From the NCBI GenBank assembly GCA_030549775.1, contig CM060180.1:92526172-92590171 (forward strand): a DNA stretch of 64,000 nt, written 5' to 3'. Below, one piece after another: positions 60,143 through 64,000 of this stretch. The notes beneath the pieces were generated by a model. It ran no database searches. It was given only the letters and a program-made list of their open reading frames with translations, and was not told the DNA's origin. The translations under genes were made by a program, and so were the position numbers. This DNA comes from Tamarix chinensis (lineage: Eukaryota; Streptophyta; Magnoliopsida; Caryophyllales; Tamaricaceae). The first letter of the stretch is position 1, and each line of letters begins with the position of its first letter.

Positions 60143-63100
60143 ATGGCCAACAAAAACATTGATAGGGATAACAGTGATGAAGAAGGGAAGAGAGGACCTA
60201 CGATTATGAGAATTATCATAGACATGAGGAATAGAGGAGAAGTAGTCGAGCTGGGATGGAATACTTACAATCTTCCCATCGGCCCTTACGCAGATATGTT
60301 CTTGACCTACATTTCACTTATGACCCGTAACCGTATTCCTATCTCCTATAATAATTGGAAGCAGGTTCCACAGGGTCATAAGGAGCATATTTGGTAGGAA
60401 ATCATGGTAAATATGCTATTTTATGTAATCATTTTTGTATGTCAAATGTTATTAATTTTATTACATTAACATCGATATACATCTACATGTCTTATTTTGT
60501 AGAGAGTGTTTAATGTCCCAGAGAGTAGGAAGAAATGGCTTCTTAGACATTGTGGGAAGCGTCTAAGAACCTTTAGGTCATATTTAGCTCGTAGAAAAAT
60601 GTATAGAAAGAAGGATGGTTCTGTACGACAGAACCCACCCAAACGATACGGTTTCATCGATCAAGAAAGTTGGAACCAATTCATTGCTTATCGTCTTACG
60701 GTGGATTTTAAGGTACTTGTTAGATAACAATTAAACTTTTTGTATCAATCCCAGTATTATGCTTAATATTGAAATAACCATGTCATTATGTTTTGGCTTG
60801 TCACATAGGAAAAAAGTACCCAAAATAAAGAGATTGCCAAGCAAAATAAATACCGGCATAATATGGCTCGCAAAGGCTATGCGGGCCTTGAAGAGGAGTT
60901 GGTATGCATTTTGTGATTATCTATTTATATGTAAATGTTGAATTTTATAATAATATTCTTAATTAAGAATATTTTTTGATTTGTAGCTTCTAGCCCAAGA
61001 CTTGGACCCATGTACCTCGTCCATCAATATTGGTACATTATGGAAGAAGGCTAGAGCAACAAGAGATGGATATATTAATGAATATGTTGATGTTGCAGCC
61101 AAAAAAATTGTAAGTTTGTAGATATCTAGAACCCTACTTACTTTTCTTTTAGAAAACTATTATATTATGCTTATTCCTATAAGTTAAATTTACATGACGA
61201 ACTTGAAACGTCAGAAGGTGAGGAGGTGGACCAATATAGCATTGTGGCCCAGGTTACAGGAATTGTAGAACACCCTGGAAGACACAGGGGCATTGGATTG
61301 GGTGTTACGAGAATAAGCATATGTGGTCGATCTCGTGGTTCTCGTAGAACTAATGAGCAAGTCGCCATCCTCACCCAAAAATTGAACGTGGCATTTGAAT
61401 GGATGGCAACAATGGAGCAAGAGTTGTCATTTATTAAATCTCAAGGGTATAAGCCATCCGATTCAGTAGACCATGATCAGCTTCACATACCTAATGTAAA
61501 TAGCGTCAGAGATAGCTGTGAAGCTAATGCATTTCTTTCTACTCTTCCCGAGGTAAGCATTACAAACTATGAATTGTTATTGAATGTATTCGGTGTTATA
61601 AATTATTAATAATGTGTAATATTTTTGTTTAGGGTTTGCATAAATGTGACTTATTAGCGAATGACCTTTCAACCATTTTGGCGAAAGGAAGGGTCCGCAT
61701 CAGTCACAGTATTGAAACGCAGACAATCCACGGGTACAATTTAGCCCTAAATACAAGGCCGGTGAGTATTGACACTCCAATCATTGGCAGTGTACACTTG
61801 CCTTGTTATAAAGAGGGCGATGAGGCAACCACAGTACTAGAAGCTCATGGAAGCTTCGTGGCTTGGCCTGCGGATCAAATAAGTCTCACTACTGAAGAGG
61901 TATTGACATTTGACATCTTTATTAGACCTTGTTTAGTAGTTACACTATATATACCTTTTTCATATATATATATATATATTTATATGCTCAATATATATTT
62001 TGTTTAATATTATCAATTAAGGAATCAAAAAAGGAATAAAAAAAGAAGACTGCTTCTGCTAGTAAAACCAAGAGAGGTACTAGCAGAACGAGCAACACAA
62101 AATAGGGCGCTGCTAAAGGAAAGAGAGCTAAATTTGAAAAATCAGTTGCCCCACAAAAGATTCCTTCTTCAGATCAGCAAAGCCAACCTCCACCAGCATT
62201 AGCTATATTATATTTTTATGCCCAAAACTACCTCAGGGACAATTATATTTTCATTGATTGTCGTCCTGAGTATGTTGGGAGGGACGATGCTACTTACATG
62301 GTATCGACGGCTGACATAAGCGACATTTATAATCAAGAATGGATGTCAACCATAAGTGTCGCCGTCTATTTCACGTAAGTATTATTTCATTTTGAGATTT
62401 TAGTACTCTTAACTTATACAATTGGAATTTTTATGACCTCTTATATGAGTTATTATTTATTAACAAATATGCATTGTTTTTGTTGTCCATAGGTTGGTAG
62501 CTACTCGAGCTGCGATGGAGGGAATGCTGTCCTCTATTGTTTTTGTGTGCCCATACTACATAGCTGACGGTAGTACAATAAGCTAGAGAGGGTAGGCACA
62601 TAAACTATTTAGCAGATCACATTTTGATTGAGGGACACAACAAGCTATATCTCATTCCTCACCTCGCAACTGAACATTGGGTTTTGTACGTCGTTCGACC
62701 TGATCTTAATAAAGTCTATGTGTTTGATTCCCTTCGAACCTATGACGTGCCTTTTGAAGTCGCTCGTCGTTATGGGAAGGAATTTATCGACATGTTAGTA
62801 TGCTTTTCACTTCTTACTTCATTAGCTTATTTATACATATATTCGCTTAGCTAGCTTTCATTATTTGAGGTATATATGCGTACTTACAATATTGTGTATC
62901 CAACTCTATTTATTAGGGCACTACAGACAGCGTATCAAAGGAGAGGTGGGAATGGTGTCCCAGACCCAAATAATGTTCAATACGAGCCTGTCATAGTAAG
63001 TAGGAAGGCAACTATTTTTTATTTTATTTTAATTAAAATTAATATCTAATAGTTAGAGAGCTAACTGAATTTATATGACAGTGTCCACAACAGCAAAACG

Positions 63101-63389
63101 ACAAAGATTGTGGATACTATGTATGTAGAGCAATGGATCTAATAGTCCAAAATAGATCGGTCAACATAGATCCAAGCCATGTATGTTTTCTTTTCGATAT
63201 TTTTCCATTAATGAATCATGACATATATGTTTGACACTTGACGTAAGTGCTAACTGTATATTAATCAAAACTTGGGATTTGTAGTTTTTCATCGATGATT
63301 ATGCACAAGGCCAGCAATACAATGTTAAAGAAATTGATGAAGTGAGAGAGCAATGTGCCAAGCATGTGCACTCATTCATTCGGTATTAG
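60143..63389 (+). pseudogene. CACTA-encoded protein with C-terminal Ulp1-type cysteine protease, disabled
   Basis: Eleven coding exons fit GT-AG sites: 60139-60406, 60503-60712, 60809-60901, 60987-61109, 61184-61552, 61633-61899, 62022-62374, 62493-62793, 62917-62995, 63082-63180 and 63285-63389. The N-terminal half resembles the plant transposon-associated region (VFNVPESRKKWLLRHCGK, KYRHNMARKGYAGLEEEL). The C-terminal half is a Ulp1/SENP-like protease that would cleave SUMO-type conjugates. His (TEHWVLYVV, 62675-62677), Asp (VYVFDSL, 62726-62728), Gln and Cys (QQNDKDCGYYVCRAM, Cys at 63109-63111) are all present. The gene is broken: TAG at 60395, TAA at 62037, TAG at 62103, and a one-base frameshift near 62583-62600. 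All splice sites look usable, so the loss of coding function seems recent. Confidence 0.85.
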
Positions 63390-63703
63390 GTAGAGATATA
63401 TATATTCTACATGCATGTTCAGGTTTGTATTTTGTCTAGCTATGTCTTTAAGTCTTCTAAGCTAGATTTATAAACATTTTGCTTTGGTGTGTAGAGCTAC
63501 CAAGTTGTGGTATGCCTAATAATTTTGATTCTTGAGTATATATGTTCGGTGTATTAACAAGGCCAGGATTGATTGAAATTATGGTGTGATTGCAGATTTG
63601 TTATCAATTGATGTTGTTTTACAATGCAGATTTGGTAATTATTTGAACATACAATTGTGTATGTGGGGAGGAACAAAACTGCAAAAACTAAAAAAAAACT
63701 GGA

Positions 63704-63978
63704 GTTTTAATAATGGTTCTGAGAAAAATTGTTGTTAAACAAGAGAGTTTTAATAATGGTTCTGATGAAAACTGTTATTAAAACTCATGTTTTTAATAAC
63801 GGTTTTCATAAGAACCGTTATTAAAACCTATCTTTTAATAACGGTTTTCATGAGAACCGTTATTAAAACCCTCTTGTTTAACAACAGTTTTTCTCAAAAA
63901 CCGTTACTAAACATGCATTTTATGCTTATATTGGCGTTTTTTTTATATTTTTGATAACGGTTAAGAACCGTTATTAAA
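63704..63978. repeat. Right subterminal palindrome array of CACTA element
   Basis: Six hairpins of the same type as the left array lie at about 63704, 63747, 63790, 63833, 63875 and 63951. The first five also form a larger inverted repeat of about 208 bases centred near 63807, since the first (GAGAAAAATTGTTGTTAAAC) is the complement of the fifth. Confidence 0.8.
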
Positions 63979-64000
63979 GATTTAATAATGGGCGTTTTAA

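Larger units (their letters stand above)
58550..64000 (+). mobile_element. CACTA (En/Spm-type) transposon, runs off the window
   Basis: It begins CACTACTAGGAAAACAGG, a typical plant CACTA terminus. Next is an array of palindromic TAATAACGGTT...AACCGTTATTA repeats (58584-58905), a 5' leader, a multi-exon Ulp1-type gene, and a second palindromic array (63704 to the window end). The right terminus lies beyond 64000. No TNP2-like transposase is present between the left array and the Ulp1 gene, so this copy is probably non-autonomous. It sits in the tail of the 55130 LTR. Confidence 0.88.

Overview
The window is nuclear DNA from a flowering plant with a repeat-rich genome. It is AT-rich and holds one recognisable host gene with GT-AG introns. 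Nearly everything else is plant transposable-element sequence: Ty3/gypsy chromovirus, Ty1/copia, Mutator-like, hAT-like, CACTA and LINE. I cannot name the species. No tRNA, rRNA, CRISPR array or bacterial-type operon was seen.

Layout. 1-268 is the 3' end of a large LTR. 269-3667 is mostly AT-rich intergenic DNA with a short degenerate telomere-like tract. 3668-7956 is a 4.3 kb solo LTR with a perfect 5 bp target duplication. 8272-9971 is a 1.7 kb non-autonomous hAT-like element with a perfect 8 bp duplication. About 10150-12560 (minus) is a broken Mutator-like transposase gene carrying SWIM and OTU-like remnants. 13722-48197 (plus) is the host gene, a SAC-domain phosphoinositide phosphatase. 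I could assemble 14 exons in consistent phase, encoding about 647 residues with the catalytic motif [12 protein letters not shown]. Exons 1-10 are compact (13.7-18.1 kb). Exons 11-14 are spread over 30 kb because three introns (6.5, 6.35 and 16 kb) are packed with retroelements.

Intron contents. Intron 10 holds a non-autonomous LTR element (18573-21593) and a minus-strand copia fragment (23.2-24.1 kb). Intron 11 holds a 205 bp tandem duplication, a gypsy protease/RT fragment and a copia pol fragment (both minus), and a perfect 106 bp duplication. Intron 12 holds a complete but dead chromovirus (33047-39093, TSD TATCC) with a related solo LTR nested in its pol gene (36638-37153), a 2 kb long-TIR element containing a LINE 3' fragment (39728-41723), and copia fragments in both orientations (42.7-44.7 kb).

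Right end. 51.4-58.5 kb is a stack of large LTRs of the same superfamily as the 4.3 kb solo LTR, apparently inserted into one another. At 58550 a CACTA element begins and runs off the window. It has palindromic subterminal repeats and one gene of 11 coding exons encoding an Ulp1-type cysteine protease with its catalytic residues present, but with three in-frame stops and one frameshift. No transposase gene is visible in the sequenced part.

The only gene likely to serve the plant is the SAC phosphatase. The rest is mobile-element sequence at various stages of decay. The exon models were built by eye from reading frame and splice signals, and no database search was run.
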